Shown here: positions 49,788 to 58,268 of the stretch, one piece after another
How positions within the stretch are numbered: position 1 is the first letter of the stretch
How the letters are laid out: every line of letters starts with the position of its first letter
Assembly (NCBI GenBank): GCA_001796315.1
Contig: MGME01000011.1
Span: 1 to 64,000, forward strand
Reading direction: 5' to 3'
Origin: Chlamydiae bacterium RIFCSPLOWO2_12_FULL_49_12
GTDB lineage: Bacteria; Chlamydiota; Chlamydiia; Chlamydiales; Rhabdochlamydiaceae
Length of the DNA stretch: 64,000 nt
Made by a program: the position numbers and the translations under genes
The notes under the pieces: generated by a model
Seen by the model: the letters and a program-made list of their open reading frames with translations, nothing else
Told to the model about the DNA's origin: nothing
Database searches by the model: none

Positions 49788-50249
49788 TCACAGAGCGTTT
49801 TCCCGGTAGACGGGGTGGATGGTGAAACCGGCTTCGCGTACTGCGACGATAGCCTCGGCAATGGGCTGCCAGGGCGCTTTTTTGTCGATATGGAGGAGCA
49901 CTTTGGTATGGCCGCGTTTCAATCTCCCTTCCCCCTCTTCTTGGAGAAGTTTGCCATGGATGGCTCTTGCGGTGTCGAGCAGGATCTCTTTGGATTCACA
50001 GAGCCACTTGTAGTTTCCGGTGGCGTTGATGCTTAAGTTGATGAATGAGGAGGTTTTTTCCGAAGCAGGCGGGCTATCGGCCCGGCCGGTAGCAATATTA
50101 ACCAGGCGGACCTCCTGGTCAAAAAGGACGGTGCGCGTGACGGTGATGGTGGCAAAAACGGTCAGAATGATGAAGAGAAAGTCGACCATGGGGGCCCAGG
50201 GCACTTTTTCAAAACAGCTAAATTCTTCTTCAGGGATGAATTGCATCAT
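49788..50249 (-). CDS. exbD: ExbD/TolR-like energy-transducing protein
   Basis: A 153-residue proton-channel partner subunit. One membrane helix (about residues 20-42, VDFLFIILTVFATITVT) holds the critical aspartate (Asp23 in PMVDFLFI), followed by a periplasmic domain ending with AVREAGFTIHPVYRE. Together with ExbB/TolQ it uses the proton gradient to power outer-membrane TonB- or Tol-type processes. It is coupled to exbB by a four-base overlap. Which of the two systems it serves cannot be told here. Confidence 0.88.
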   Translation of the reverse strand: MMQFIPEEEFSCFEKVPWAPMVDFLFIILTVFATITVTRTVLFDQEVRLVNIATGRADSPPASEKTSSFINLSINATGNYKWLCESKEILLDTARAIHGKLLQEEGEGRLKRGHTKVLLHIDKKAPWQPIAEAIVAVREAGFTIHPVYRENAL

Positions 50250-51109
50250 TGCTTACCGTTGGCAAGTTTTACTAAAAGGGGAAGAAAGGCGTGTGTCTCG
50301 CTTTCCAAGAGATTCAAGCGGCGGATGAGGCGGTGCTTTAAAAAGGTGTGCAGCAAGAGTGAAAAGAGAGCCACAAAGAGGCCTGCCACCGTAGTTGCTA
50401 CAGAGATGCCCAAGCCGTCAAAGAGTTTGGTGATGCTATCTAAGGAGCGATTGAGATCGTAAAATGCGTAAAACATGCCGAGAACGGTTCCCATCAAGCC
50501 GAGCATGGGGGCCAAAAGAGCAATATCATTGAGCAGCCCGATCCTCTGCCAGGTTGCGCAGGTCGCCCCTTTGATCTCTCTTTGCATGACCTCTTCATAC
50601 TCCTCTTTCAAGGTGCTGCCGGAGGTTAGGGCGACAGAGAGCATCCGGGAGAGGAGATCGCCTCTGTTGTTTAAGAGGAAAAGCGTCTCTTCCTGCTTCC
50701 TCTCTTTCAATTGCATTTTCACTCTTTTCATCAGCGCGTAAGGAAAGTTTCCCAAGGTCCTCCAGCGAAGGACTGTGTAGAGCCAAAGGAAGAGCGCTGT
50801 CATGGAGAGCGCGATCAGAATCGAATAGATAAGCGGAGAGCCATAAAAGACCTGCTTGAAGTCGATATGCAGTCCTCCCGGCTGAAGCATCGAGGGCGCT
50901 TCAGAGCTTTTCTCAGGGGCTGCAGGGATCATTTGGGCGGCTTCTTCAAGTTCATCTTCGGTAAAGAGGAAGGCATTTTCGTCGCTCGCGGGCTCCTCGG
51001 GTTCTATCGTCTGGTTGGTGATGATGCTTCCTGTGAATCCCTTCGCATCTACAAAAGGAAAGGTGAAGAGAGTTAGCATCAAGGACAATAGGAGATGAAA
51101 AATTTTCAT
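50246..51109 (-). CDS. exbB: ExbB/TolQ-like proton channel protein
   Basis: A protein of about 287 residues from the ATG at 51109. A signal peptide (MKIFHLLLSLMLTLFTFPFVDA) and a long acidic periplasmic stretch precede three membrane helices. The family block PMLGLMGTVLGMFYAFYDL and the final helix around ISVATTVAGLFVALFSLLLHTF are typical of the MotA/TolQ/ExbB family. The exported N-terminal extension is longer than in E. coli TolQ or ExbB. A partial family II tip begins only a few bases upstream of the start, so that element may affect its expression. Confidence 0.88.
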   Translation of the reverse strand: MKIFHLLLSLMLTLFTFPFVDAKGFTGSIITNQTIEPEEPASDENAFLFTEDELEEAAQMIPAAPEKSSEAPSMLQPGGLHIDFKQVFYGSPLIYSILIALSMTALFLWLYTVLRWRTLGNFPYALMKRVKMQLKERKQEETLFLLNNRGDLLSRMLSVALTSGSTLKEEYEEVMQREIKGATCATWQRIGLLNDIALLAPMLGLMGTVLGMFYAFYDLNRSLDSITKLFDGLGISVATTVAGLFVALFSLLLHTFLKHRLIRRLNLLESETHAFLPLLVKLANGKQ

Positions 51110-51112
51110 ATT

Positions 51113-51165
51113 AACCTCGACTTTGTACAATTTGCGACAGCCGACTTTCGATGAGGCAGCTGCAG
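51113..51165. repeat. family II fragment (arm only)
   Basis: AACCTCGACTTTGTACAATT and the following GCGACAGCCGACTTTCGATGAGGC match the inverse of the right arm of the copy at 41002-41166. The rest of that element is missing, so it is a half-copy; it sits four bases upstream of the exbB start. Confidence 0.65.
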
Positions 51166-51222
51166 GAAGTTCTCCAACGTCGAATTCCAGTTCGAGTTGC
51201 AGAGGAAAATTAAAATTGAATC

Positions 51223-51313
51223 TATACCTCGAGTTTGTATATTTTTTGACGCCATCTTTCGGGAGCCGCCTCCTCGAAATCCGCCTGTCAAAAAACGTAC
51301 AAAATCGAGTATA
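51223..51313. repeat. family II element, internal deletion derivative
   Basis: A 91-base inverted repeat with TATACCTCGAGTTTGTA and its inverse as tips. The sequence follows the 41002-41166 copy inward to CGCCATCTTTCGGGAG on the left and from GAGCCGCCTCCTCGAAATCC on the right, but the whole centre is gone. TATA lies at both ends. Confidence 0.8.
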
Positions 51314-51371
51314 CCTTTGCTTGTGAAATATTCAAGATTTAAATTCTCTCCTTTTTTTTTCTCTTTCCACA

Positions 51372-52049
51372 ATGAAACCCAACGAGTTGAAATATCCCCA
51401 TCTCTTTAAGGAGCGCAGGCCCCTGATTGCCGGAAGGGTCTTCTTTGTTCCCGACTATTATTTTGAGCACCATCTTTTTTCCTTTCCTGCTCTCGAGGAT
51501 GAGAGGCTCTTTGGAAACAGCAATCCCGTCTTTGTGGAGTACTGCAGTGGAAACGGGTCGTGGATTGTCGAAAAGGCAAAAGCCTGCAGAGACAAAAACT
51601 GGATTGCCGTGGAGAGGGATTTTGAGCGGGCGAGAAAAATTGTCTCCAAGACAGTCAACGGAAAACTTGCCAACCTCTTTGTCGTATGCGGCGAGGCGCT
51701 GACCTTTACCCGCCACTATCTAAGAGATCAGAGTATCGAGGGGATCTTTGTCAATTTTCCAGACCCCTGGCCGAAAGAGCGCCACGCCAAACACCGTCTC
51801 TTTCAAAGCGAGTTTGCAAAGGAGACAGCGCGGGTGGTCTCTTTTCAAAAAGGGGCAGTTGTGGCAACAGACGACCCTGCTTATGCAGAGAACATCTCAT
51901 CCGTGATGCTGGGGTCTTTGCTATGGGAGAGCGCCATACCTTTTCCCTACTACCGCACGGAGTGGCAAGAATACGGCACCTCGTTTTTTCAGGCTCTGTG
52001 GGAAAAAAAAGGCCGAACCATCCGCTATTTCAGTTTTTTGCGCAGATGA
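51372..52049 (+). CDS. trmB: tRNA (guanine-N7-)-methyltransferase
   Basis: A 225-residue enzyme that methylates G46 of tRNA. The diagnostic TrmB string FPDPWPKERHAKHRLFQ lies at about 135-151; an acidic VEYCSGNGSWIVEKA (SAM motif) and VERDFERARKI lie earlier. Length is normal. It is followed 11 bases later by a minus-strand tRNA-Pro gene. The upstream gap carries family II elements, so its promoter is probably inside or near that repeat. Confidence 0.93.
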   Translation: MKPNELKYPHLFKERRPLIAGRVFFVPDYYFEHHLFSFPALEDERLFGNSNPVFVEYCSGNGSWIVEKAKACRDKNWIAVERDFERARKIVSKTVNGKLANLFVVCGEALTFTRHYLRDQSIEGIFVNFPDPWPKERHAKHRLFQSEFAKETARVVSFQKGAVVATDDPAYAENISSVMLGSLLWESAIPFPYYRTEWQEYGTSFFQALWEKKGRTIRYFSFLRR

Positions 52050-52060
52050 GCTCAAAAAAA

Positions 52061-52135
52061 TCGGAGCAGAGGGATTCGAACCCCCGACCTACAGCTCCCA
52101 AAGCTGCCGCGCTAGCCAAACTGCGCTATGCTCCG
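52061..52135 (-). tRNA. tRNA-Pro (UGG anticodon)
   Basis: A 75-base cloverleaf with acceptor stem CGGAGCA/TGCTCCG and discriminator A, D-arm AGCGCAGTTTGGCTAGCGC, anticodon stem-loop GCAGC-TTTGGGA-GCTGT (UGG) and T-arm CGGGGGTTCGAATCCCT. C1-G72 is typical of bacterial proline tRNA. CCA is not encoded. Confidence 0.95.
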
Positions 52136-52239
52136 AAGATGTATCATCTTACGTTTCAAAGCGCTTTCTGCGCAAGCAGGTTGGGGTCGTGAAAAAAAAT
52201 GTTGAGATGGAGATAAGATTCGGTATACTTGGTTGCGGT

Positions 52240-53829
52240 ATGTATTCTTTTTGCGCGTCCAAATCTTTTCATCGGTTGAGAGAGCTTGCGGAGGAGGTGA
52301 TCGATTTGAGCGATGCGCATGTCATGTCTCCCAAACGCGTGGAATCCCACGTTGCAGAAGCTTTGGGGATCAAGCTCATTTATGCAACGGAGAGGGTCAA
52401 TGAGGTCGTTCTTCATTCCCTTTTTGACCTCGCCCAAGAGGCCCGGGCCATAGAAAAGATGGAGGCAATGCAAGCGGGCGAGATAGTCAATTTCATCAAG
52501 GGATGCAAGAGCGAAGAGCGCGCAGCCCTTCATACCGCCATGCGCGATTTCTTCGAACAGAGAAACAGTGCTCTTAAGGCTATGAGAGCTTCTGAACTTG
52601 CTTACAGAGAGCTGGAGAAACTAAAAAGGTTTCTTGCCGAACTAGATACAAACGCTCTCTATACCGATATGGTGCAGATCGGCATCGGAGGATCTCTACT
52701 CGGGCCCAAGGCGATGTATGAGGGATTAAAGGCTTTTTCTAAGAAAGAGAGGCATTTGCACTTTCTCTCCAACGTCGATCCCGATGAGGGCGCTGCTCTC
52801 TTTAAAACCTTAAACCTTTCCCGTACCCTCTTTGTGGTTGTTTCGAAGTCGGGGACCACTTTAGAGACAAAGACGAACGAAGAGGCGGTTCGCGCCCAAC
52901 TGCTTAACGCGGGACTCGATCCCAAAAACCATCTGATTGCAGTCACCGGAGAAAAGAGTCCGATGGATGATCCTTCCCGTTATTTGTCAAGTTTCTACAT
53001 TTGGGATTTCATTGGCGGTCGCTTCTCCGTGACTTCGATGGTCGGCGGGGTTGCACTGGCCTTTGCGCTAGGGATGGATCGCTTTTTAGAGTTTTTGCGC
53101 GGAGCGAGCGCGATGGATAAGATAGCGCTCCGGCCCAGCCTTAAAGAGAATTTGCCTCTCCTTTCGGCGCTTCTTACTCTGTGGAATCGGAACTTTTTGG
53201 GCTATCCTACTTGTGCTGTGATTCCCTATTCCGCAGCCCTTCATCGCCTTCCCGCACACCTGCAGCAGCTGGAGATGGAGTCTCATGGGAAGAGCATTGA
53301 CAAGGAGGGAAATGGAGTCCATTTCGACACAGGCCCCATTTTTTGGGGGGAGCCCGGAACGGATGGACAGCACTCCTTTTTTCAGATGATTCATCAGGGA
53401 ACGACGGTCATTCCCGTCCATTTCATCGGTTTTTTTAAGCCTCAATATCGAGAGGATATCCTGTTTCAAGGCACGACATGCCAGGAAAAGCTCATTTCCA
53501 ACCTCTTTGCTCAAGCTATTGCTCTTGCGACAGGACAATCAAGCGACAATCCCAATCAGCTCTTCTTGGGAAACCGTCCCTCGCGCATCCTCTTTGCAGA
53601 GGAACTCAACCCCTATACTCTGGGTGCTCTGCTCTCATATTTTGAGCATCATGCAGCCTTTGAGGGCTTTATTTGGAATATCAATTCGTTCGATCAGGAA
53701 GGAGTTCAGCTGGGAAAAGCGTTGGCTAATCGGCTGCTTGTGCAATTTGCTCAGTTGCGAGAGGGAAAAGAGCCGAGCCATAAAGAGTTTCCTCTGGGAC
53801 AGGCTTTTTTGCGCCATCTGAAACCATGA
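52240..53829 (+). CDS. pgi: glucose-6-phosphate isomerase
   Basis: A glycolytic enzyme of about 529 residues interconverting glucose-6- and fructose-6-phosphate. IGIGGSLLGPKAM, VVSKSGTTLETKTNEE, DFIGGRFSVTSMVGG, the EMESHGKSID segment and the PGTDGQHSFFQMIHQG signature are all present. The frame opens at a GTG at 52189, but the first 17 residues are unlike the family, and chlamydial Pgi proteins begin about where the ATG at 52240 lies; I therefore use 52240. A TTGAGA/TATACT pair with 16-base spacing (52202-52229) lies very close upstream, so the message may be leaderless or the promoter chance. Its last 104 bases overlap recF on the other strand. Confidence 0.92.
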   Translation: MYSFCASKSFHRLRELAEEVIDLSDAHVMSPKRVESHVAEALGIKLIYATERVNEVVLHSLFDLAQEARAIEKMEAMQAGEIVNFIKGCKSEERAALHTAMRDFFEQRNSALKAMRASELAYRELEKLKRFLAELDTNALYTDMVQIGIGGSLLGPKAMYEGLKAFSKKERHLHFLSNVDPDEGAALFKTLNLSRTLFVVVSKSGTTLETKTNEEAVRAQLLNAGLDPKNHLIAVTGEKSPMDDPSRYLSSFYIWDFIGGRFSVTSMVGGVALAFALGMDRFLEFLRGASAMDKIALRPSLKENLPLLSALLTLWNRNFLGYPTCAVIPYSAALHRLPAHLQQLEMESHGKSIDKEGNGVHFDTGPIFWGEPGTDGQHSFFQMIHQGTTVIPVHFIGFFKPQYREDILFQGTTCQEKLISNLFAQAIALATGQSSDNPNQLFLGNRPSRILFAEELNPYTLGALLSYFEHHAAFEGFIWNINSFDQEGVQLGKALANRLLVQFAQLREGKEPSHKEFPLGQAFLRHLKP

Positions 53830-54898
53830 CGGCACCTTCTCGAATATGAAAGTGGCGTCTTTCTTTAGTTTCACAAAAAGAGAGGGGTTTGGGAGAGGTT
53901 AAAAAGAGTTGTCCTAAAGGGAAAAGCGCCTCTTTGAGAAACTTCTCTCTCATTTCATCCAAATGCACGCCAAAATCGTCGATGCAGAAAAGGGGAGAGA
54001 CGCCCAAGCGCTCTTTCAAAAGCTGCCATTCGGCGAGGCGCAAGGAACAGGCGCAGCACCTTTTCTGTCCTTCGCTGGCATAGAGTCTTGCCTCTTGAGA
54101 ATTTAAAGAGAGGAAGAGATCGTCTCGATGCGGGCCGATTAGGGTCGATCCTAAGCGTCTCTCTTTCTCTCGTCCTTTTGCAAGAAGCGCTGCAAACTCT
54201 TCTTTTTGCCCCACGGGGAATGAGGTGTGATAAGCCAAATCGATTGTCTCCTTTTGTCCCGATAAGAGCGCGAGATTGCGTTGAAGCGGGACGCAAAGGG
54301 TTATGAGAGCCTCTTTTCTTTTCTCGATCAGATAAGCTCCGGAGCGGGCCATCTGCTCTTCCCAGATCGAGAGAGAGGCCTCTTCCTGGGATTTGAGTAG
54401 ATGGTTGCGCTGCTTCATCGCCTGGAAATAGCGGACAAGATGGGCGAGGTAGAGGGGGTCGTATTGAGAGATATGAATATCAAGGAAACGGCGTCTTTTT
54501 GCAGGAGCTCCGGTGATCAGCTGGACGTCATCCGGACTGTAGATGACAACGGGCAGGATGCCGAAGAGCTGAGATAAGCTGCGAAGAGAGGTCTGGTTGT
54601 GAAGGATTCTTCTTGTTTTTCCATCGTAGGTGATCTTAAGCGCCTGAGCGACGTTCTCTTTCACAAAATGCGCCTCGAGAGAGAAAAAGGGAGCTTCTCG
54701 GCGGATGAGATGAAAGAGATGGGGAGTACGAAAGGATCTGCCCGTGCTTAAAAAATAGAGCGCCTCTAACAGATTGGTCTTTCCTTGCGCATTTGCGCCC
54801 ACGATACAGTTCACTTTCGGGCTAAACGAGAGGCGGGCCTCTTGGTAATTGCGAAAGTTGGTCAGAATCAGATGAGAGAGCCGGCACTCACACTCCAT
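53726..54898 (-). CDS. recF: DNA replication and repair protein RecF
   Basis: A protein of about 390 residues binding DNA and loading RecA at gaps. The ATP-binding VGANAQGKTNLLEALYFLSTGRSFR (Walker A GANAQGKT) is complete, and TLIGPHRDDLFLSLN and the signature-region LRLAEWQLLKERLG are present. I start it at the ATG at 54898, which overlaps the dnaN stop by 11 bases, as usual for this pair; the frame continues to 54928. Family members end around 360 residues, so the final ~25 residues, antisense to the pgi 3' end, are extra. Confidence 0.92.
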   Translation of the reverse strand: MECECRLSHLILTNFRNYQEARLSFSPKVNCIVGANAQGKTNLLEALYFLSTGRSFRTPHLFHLIRREAPFFSLEAHFVKENVAQALKITYDGKTRRILHNQTSLRSLSQLFGILPVVIYSPDDVQLITGAPAKRRRFLDIHISQYDPLYLAHLVRYFQAMKQRNHLLKSQEEASLSIWEEQMARSGAYLIEKRKEALITLCVPLQRNLALLSGQKETIDLAYHTSFPVGQKEEFAALLAKGREKERRLGSTLIGPHRDDLFLSLNSQEARLYASEGQKRCCACSLRLAEWQLLKERLGVSPLFCIDDFGVHLDEMREKFLKEALFPLGQLFLTSPKPLSFCETKERRHFHIREGAVMVSDGAKKPVPEETLYGSALFPLATEQIAQAAD

Positions 54899-55997
54899 GA
54901 TCCTCGAGACGCATCGGCATGATGACAAATTCCGCTGCCGTTGAATCCGTGATCAACCCCGGATTGTAGGCGTCCAAGAGATCAAAATGGACGGATTCAT
55001 CCCTGCTGTGTCTTAAGATATCCAAAAAGTAGTGAGGATTGAAGGCGATCTCTTTTTTTGGTCCGGTGTAGTTGACAGGCATGCTCACCTTTCCCTCGCC
55101 GAGCTCCGAGCTGGCAGCGGAGAGATGAAGCTCTCCCGTTGTAAAGGTAAAGCGCGCGGAGCTGCTCATCTCCGTTGTAAAAAGTGAGATCTGCCTAAGA
55201 AGGGCCATCAACTCCTCTCGATGGAGCAAAAGAGGGTTTTGAGTTTTTTTGGGAATGATGCGCTCTACGTTGGGATATTGTCCCAGTATCAGTTTGGCAA
55301 TCAGGGTGACATGATCTAGTTTCAAGCCCATTTTGTCAGGGAGGAAGAGGACCTCCGCGCACTCTTCTTTGTCAGAGAGAATTTTGAGCATCTCTTCAAC
55401 AGCTTTGATGGGGAGGACGTAGGATCCTTCCCCCGTAAGTGGAACTTCTAGCGTAACTTTCAATTTGGCAAGCCGTTTTCCATCGGTTCCGATAAAGGTC
55501 GCCAGGTGGTTTTTTAACTCCATGAGAATCCCGTTGAGAACCGGTCTGGGGTCTTCCCGCGCCGCTGCAAAGAGAGTGCGTGAGAGCAACTCTTTCAGCT
55601 GGCGTTGGGAAAGAGGCAGGCGAACCCCTTCCTCAAGGGCAGGGAGGGCAGGAAATTCCTCTTTGTTCATCCCCTGGATTTTGAAATGCGAGCTGCCTGC
55701 GTTCAGATAGGCAATCTCTCCCGTAAGGGCGTGGATTTCCACCTGGGGGGCCGTGAGCTCTTTGACAAGCTGGAAAAAACGTCTTGCAGGCAAAGCAAGA
55801 GCCCCCTCTTCCATCACCTGGGCTGAGGTGAAAACACGCATGCTGACAATGAGATCGGTGACGCTTAAGATGAGCTGGTCGTCCTGGGCTTCTAAAAGAA
55901 CGTTGGCGAGCAGGGGAATAGCGGGTTTCGGCGGCACGACCCCTTGAATCTTGTTGATCAGTTCGCACAGTTCCACTCTTGGCAGGATCAGCTTCAT
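54888..55997 (-). CDS. dnaN: DNA polymerase III sliding clamp (beta subunit)
   Basis: A protein of about 369 residues forming the dimeric ring that holds DNA polymerase on its template. Three similar clamp domains follow each other, with LPARRFFQLVKEL, AFNPHYFLDILRHS near the end, and the C-terminal VIMPMRL pocket region for partner binding. The ATG at 55997 gives MKLILPRVEL as usual; two extra codons upstream are possible. It overlaps recF by 11 bases, and a family I-type palindrome lies upstream between it and smpB, interrupting an otherwise conserved neighbourhood. Confidence 0.95.
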   Translation of the reverse strand: MKLILPRVELCELINKIQGVVPPKPAIPLLANVLLEAQDDQLILSVTDLIVSMRVFTSAQVMEEGALALPARRFFQLVKELTAPQVEIHALTGEIAYLNAGSSHFKIQGMNKEEFPALPALEEGVRLPLSQRQLKELLSRTLFAAAREDPRPVLNGILMELKNHLATFIGTDGKRLAKLKVTLEVPLTGEGSYVLPIKAVEEMLKILSDKEECAEVLFLPDKMGLKLDHVTLIAKLILGQYPNVERIIPKKTQNPLLLHREELMALLRQISLFTTEMSSSARFTFTTGELHLSAASSELGEGKVSMPVNYTGPKKEIAFNPHYFLDILRHSRDESVHFDLLDAYNPGLITDSTAAEFVIMPMRLEDHGV

Positions 55998-56132
55998 ATA
56001 CAACCCTCTGGTATCATTAAAACCCGAGTTTAAAAAAGAGAGGGTGTAAATGCAAAGGGAAAATCACTAGCCATGGTATTCGTCTTTTTTTTTGCGCGCT
56101 CGAGATGTTCTTTCAGCCATACGTCGGTACTA

Positions 56133-56290
56133 ATCCAAACAACCTGAAGAATTGGGATTTTGACAAGGAGGTTTCTCTGAATTTTCTTCTGGAGCGAGCG
56201 CCCATTGCCGTGAGGTAAGGCGCGAGCGAAGAAGAAAATTCAGAGAAAAAACCGACGCAGTCAAAAACCAATTCTTCAGGTTGTTTGGAT
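56133..56290. repeat. long palindromic element with family I tips and a different core
   Basis: A 158-base inverted repeat. The outer arms ATCCAAACAACCTGAAGAAT and its inverse are nearly perfect, and inner arms CTCTGAATTTTCTTCT and its inverse lie inside. The tip ATCCAAACAAC--GAA-AATTGG is the same as in the copies at 43611 and 62711, but the core does not match family I. CTA/TAG at the outer edges could be a duplicated target. It is six bases downstream of smpB, so it may serve as a terminator. Confidence 0.83.
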
Positions 56291-56296
56291 CTAACG

Positions 56297-56758
56297 TCAC
56301 TCTCTCTCTTTGAGCGCGCGATCGATGGCCCGTTTGTGCTGCCGCTCTTTTAAGGCAGCCCGTTTGTCGTAGGCCTTTTTTCCTTTGGCGACGCCGACTT
56401 TGACTTTGGCAATTCCACGTTTCAAATACAAAGACAAAGGGATGAGCGTCAGTCCCTTTTCTTGAGAGAGCGCTTTGAGCTTAAGGATCTCTTTTTTATG
56501 AAAGAGAAGCTGGCGGTCTCGTCTCTCCTCGTGATTGTAGTGGGTTGCGAAGCGATACGGGGCAATGGAGGAGTTCTTGAGCAGAACCCGGTGATCCGTA
56601 ACGGTAACATAGGCGTCTTGAAGGTGTCCTCCGTGATCTCTTAAGGACTTGATCTCGCTTCCGAGAAGAACGACGCCGCCTTCGAGGGTTTCTAGGATTT
56701 CATAGTGATGGTAGGCGCGCCGGTTGGAAACAAGCTCACTCTCTGGATTCTTTCCCAT
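56297..56758 (-). CDS. smpB: SsrA (tmRNA)-binding protein SmpB
   Basis: A 153-residue RNA-binding protein required for trans-translation with tmRNA to rescue stalled ribosomes. NRRAYHHYEILETLEGGVVLLGSEIKSLR is the conserved first half, and KGLTLIPLSLYLKRGIAKVKVGVAKGKKAYDKR the second, with a basic tail (RAALKERQHKRAIDRALKERE). It begins directly after the stop of the 465-residue gene (TAAATG), so they are one unit. The tmRNA gene itself is not in the window. Confidence 0.95.
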   Translation of the reverse strand: MGKNPESELVSNRRAYHHYEILETLEGGVVLLGSEIKSLRDHGGHLQDAYVTVTDHRVLLKNSSIAPYRFATHYNHEERRDRQLLFHKKEILKLKALSQEKGLTLIPLSLYLKRGIAKVKVGVAKGKKAYDKRAALKERQHKRAIDRALKERE

Positions 56759-58156
56759 TTAACTTCCGAAGAGGTTTTGTCCAAAGGGGGTAGCGCAAAA
56801 GCAAGGCCGGTCATCTTGCATGCCGACAGCTACAATTCCTGCTTCAAAGAGCCATTCAAAGAGCGTGGCGCGAATCAGCTCGATCTCTTCTTCGGAATAG
56901 TGAGGAAAGCTGTATTTCCACCCCTTCCCCCGCCGGGTCAGTTTCACCCGTGTCTCTTCGGTAAAGGGAATGAGCGCTCCTTTGATGAAATCATCGAAGA
57001 AGACCCAGCCGGTGTCTAACACGCGGGAGATGGCTTTTTCCGCCTCGCGCATGTTTCTTTCATTTAAAATATGGGAGGGAAGAGAGGTGTTGAGGATGCA
57101 GTTGAGGGGATGGCGATAGAGAAAAAGGGCTTTGTTTTCCGTACGCAAATTCAGAAAATCGCGCGCCTGTTCTAAGGGATAGAGTTTCTCCTTGGCACAG
57201 TCTGCAAGACGGAGCAGGCGCATCTTGTCAATCAGATGATTGAGATAAGACTCTGTCTTCGCTTCATCTGCGTTGAGTCCGTCGCATTTTTGAGCAAGCT
57301 GCTTGAAGTCTCGAAGAGAAAGGGGCTCTGCCATGCTTGCTTTCAGAAGAGCGCTCATATCGAGAACGAAGGCAAAATCTGCAGGACGCCGGCGGATAAG
57401 TTTTGAGGTTTTAGGAAGGGGTTGGGGACAAGTCTCTCTTAAAAAGAGGAGGTATTCCCTCCATTCCCGAAAAGGAGTCACCACTTCTCTCCAGTGCGAG
57501 CCTCTGCTGTCATACCCCTGGCAGCAGAGAAGGTTAAATTCCAACAAAAGAAGGCACTCTTCAAACCTCTCTTTGGTTAAGTCGTATTTGTCCATGAGCT
57601 CTTGAGAGGGGACTTTGAGATCGTCATTGTTGAAGACATCTTGGACAATGCCTGTGAGGACAGGGTCTCCGAGATTGATATCGAGCAGGTAGCGCTGAAA
57701 GGCTTGCGGCGTTAAAAAATACTTTTCGATCAGAGATTGAAAGATGTTGTCCGAGGTGCGCGGGATGGAATACCAGTTCGGAAGGACATGAATAGGGACT
57801 TTTTTAAGCATTCCCTGAAGAAATTCCAGGTCGGGGATAAAATTGTCTTCAAATTTTAGAATTTGAAATTCATAGTATTTGCGCATCTCCTTGTCCACGA
57901 CGATATGACTCTCTTCAAGGTGGAAAAGGGCAGTCTCGGACAGCTTGTCAATAATTGGCAAAAGTTCCTCTTTGGAAAGCGAGAGATTTTTTTGGAGTCT
58001 CTCGATGGGAAAGTTCAAGGAACTGTAAAGAATTTCTTCAAGAACTAACAAGTCAGTTTTTGAAAATTGAGACATCAGAATTCGATTCTTTATATCTTTT
58101 TGATAATCGTAATCTGACAAGCAAATTTTATTTCTTTTGGACTGGGTTAATTCCAT
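56759..58156 (-). CDS. hypothetical protein, operon partner of smpB
   Basis: A 465-residue, mostly helical soluble protein with no signal or membrane segment. Several stretches look like winged-helix or HTH-like modules in series (for example around 30-75, 165-200 and the C-terminal 400-460), and a late VLDTGWVFFDDFIKGAL recalls helicase-associated winged domains. I do not recognise the family. It starts 110 bases from leuS on the other strand and is the first gene of the transcript leading to smpB, with an exact stop-start junction. A translation-linked role is possible. Confidence 0.75.
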   Translation of the reverse strand: MELTQSKRNKICLSDYDYQKDIKNRILMSQFSKTDLLVLEEILYSSLNFPIERLQKNLSLSKEELLPIIDKLSETALFHLEESHIVVDKEMRKYYEFQILKFEDNFIPDLEFLQGMLKKVPIHVLPNWYSIPRTSDNIFQSLIEKYFLTPQAFQRYLLDINLGDPVLTGIVQDVFNNDDLKVPSQELMDKYDLTKERFEECLLLLEFNLLCCQGYDSRGSHWREVVTPFREWREYLLFLRETCPQPLPKTSKLIRRRPADFAFVLDMSALLKASMAEPLSLRDFKQLAQKCDGLNADEAKTESYLNHLIDKMRLLRLADCAKEKLYPLEQARDFLNLRTENKALFLYRHPLNCILNTSLPSHILNERNMREAEKAISRVLDTGWVFFDDFIKGALIPFTEETRVKLTRRGKGWKYSFPHYSEEEIELIRATLFEWLFEAGIVAVGMQDDRPCFCATPFGQNLFGS

Positions 58157-58268
58157 TGTGAAACTAAAATAAAGAGAACTTCATCCAAAGATAGCTGGGA
58201 ATGAGATTTGTGACAAGTCTGAAATTTTGCCTGGCAACTTTCTTGATAAGTTGTTATTTTTCACGGGT

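Noticed and set aside
52202-52229. TTGAGA/TATACT promoter for pgi
   Set aside because: Spacing is 16 bases and only 11 bases separate the -10 from the preferred ATG; it is mentioned with pgi but not called as a feature.
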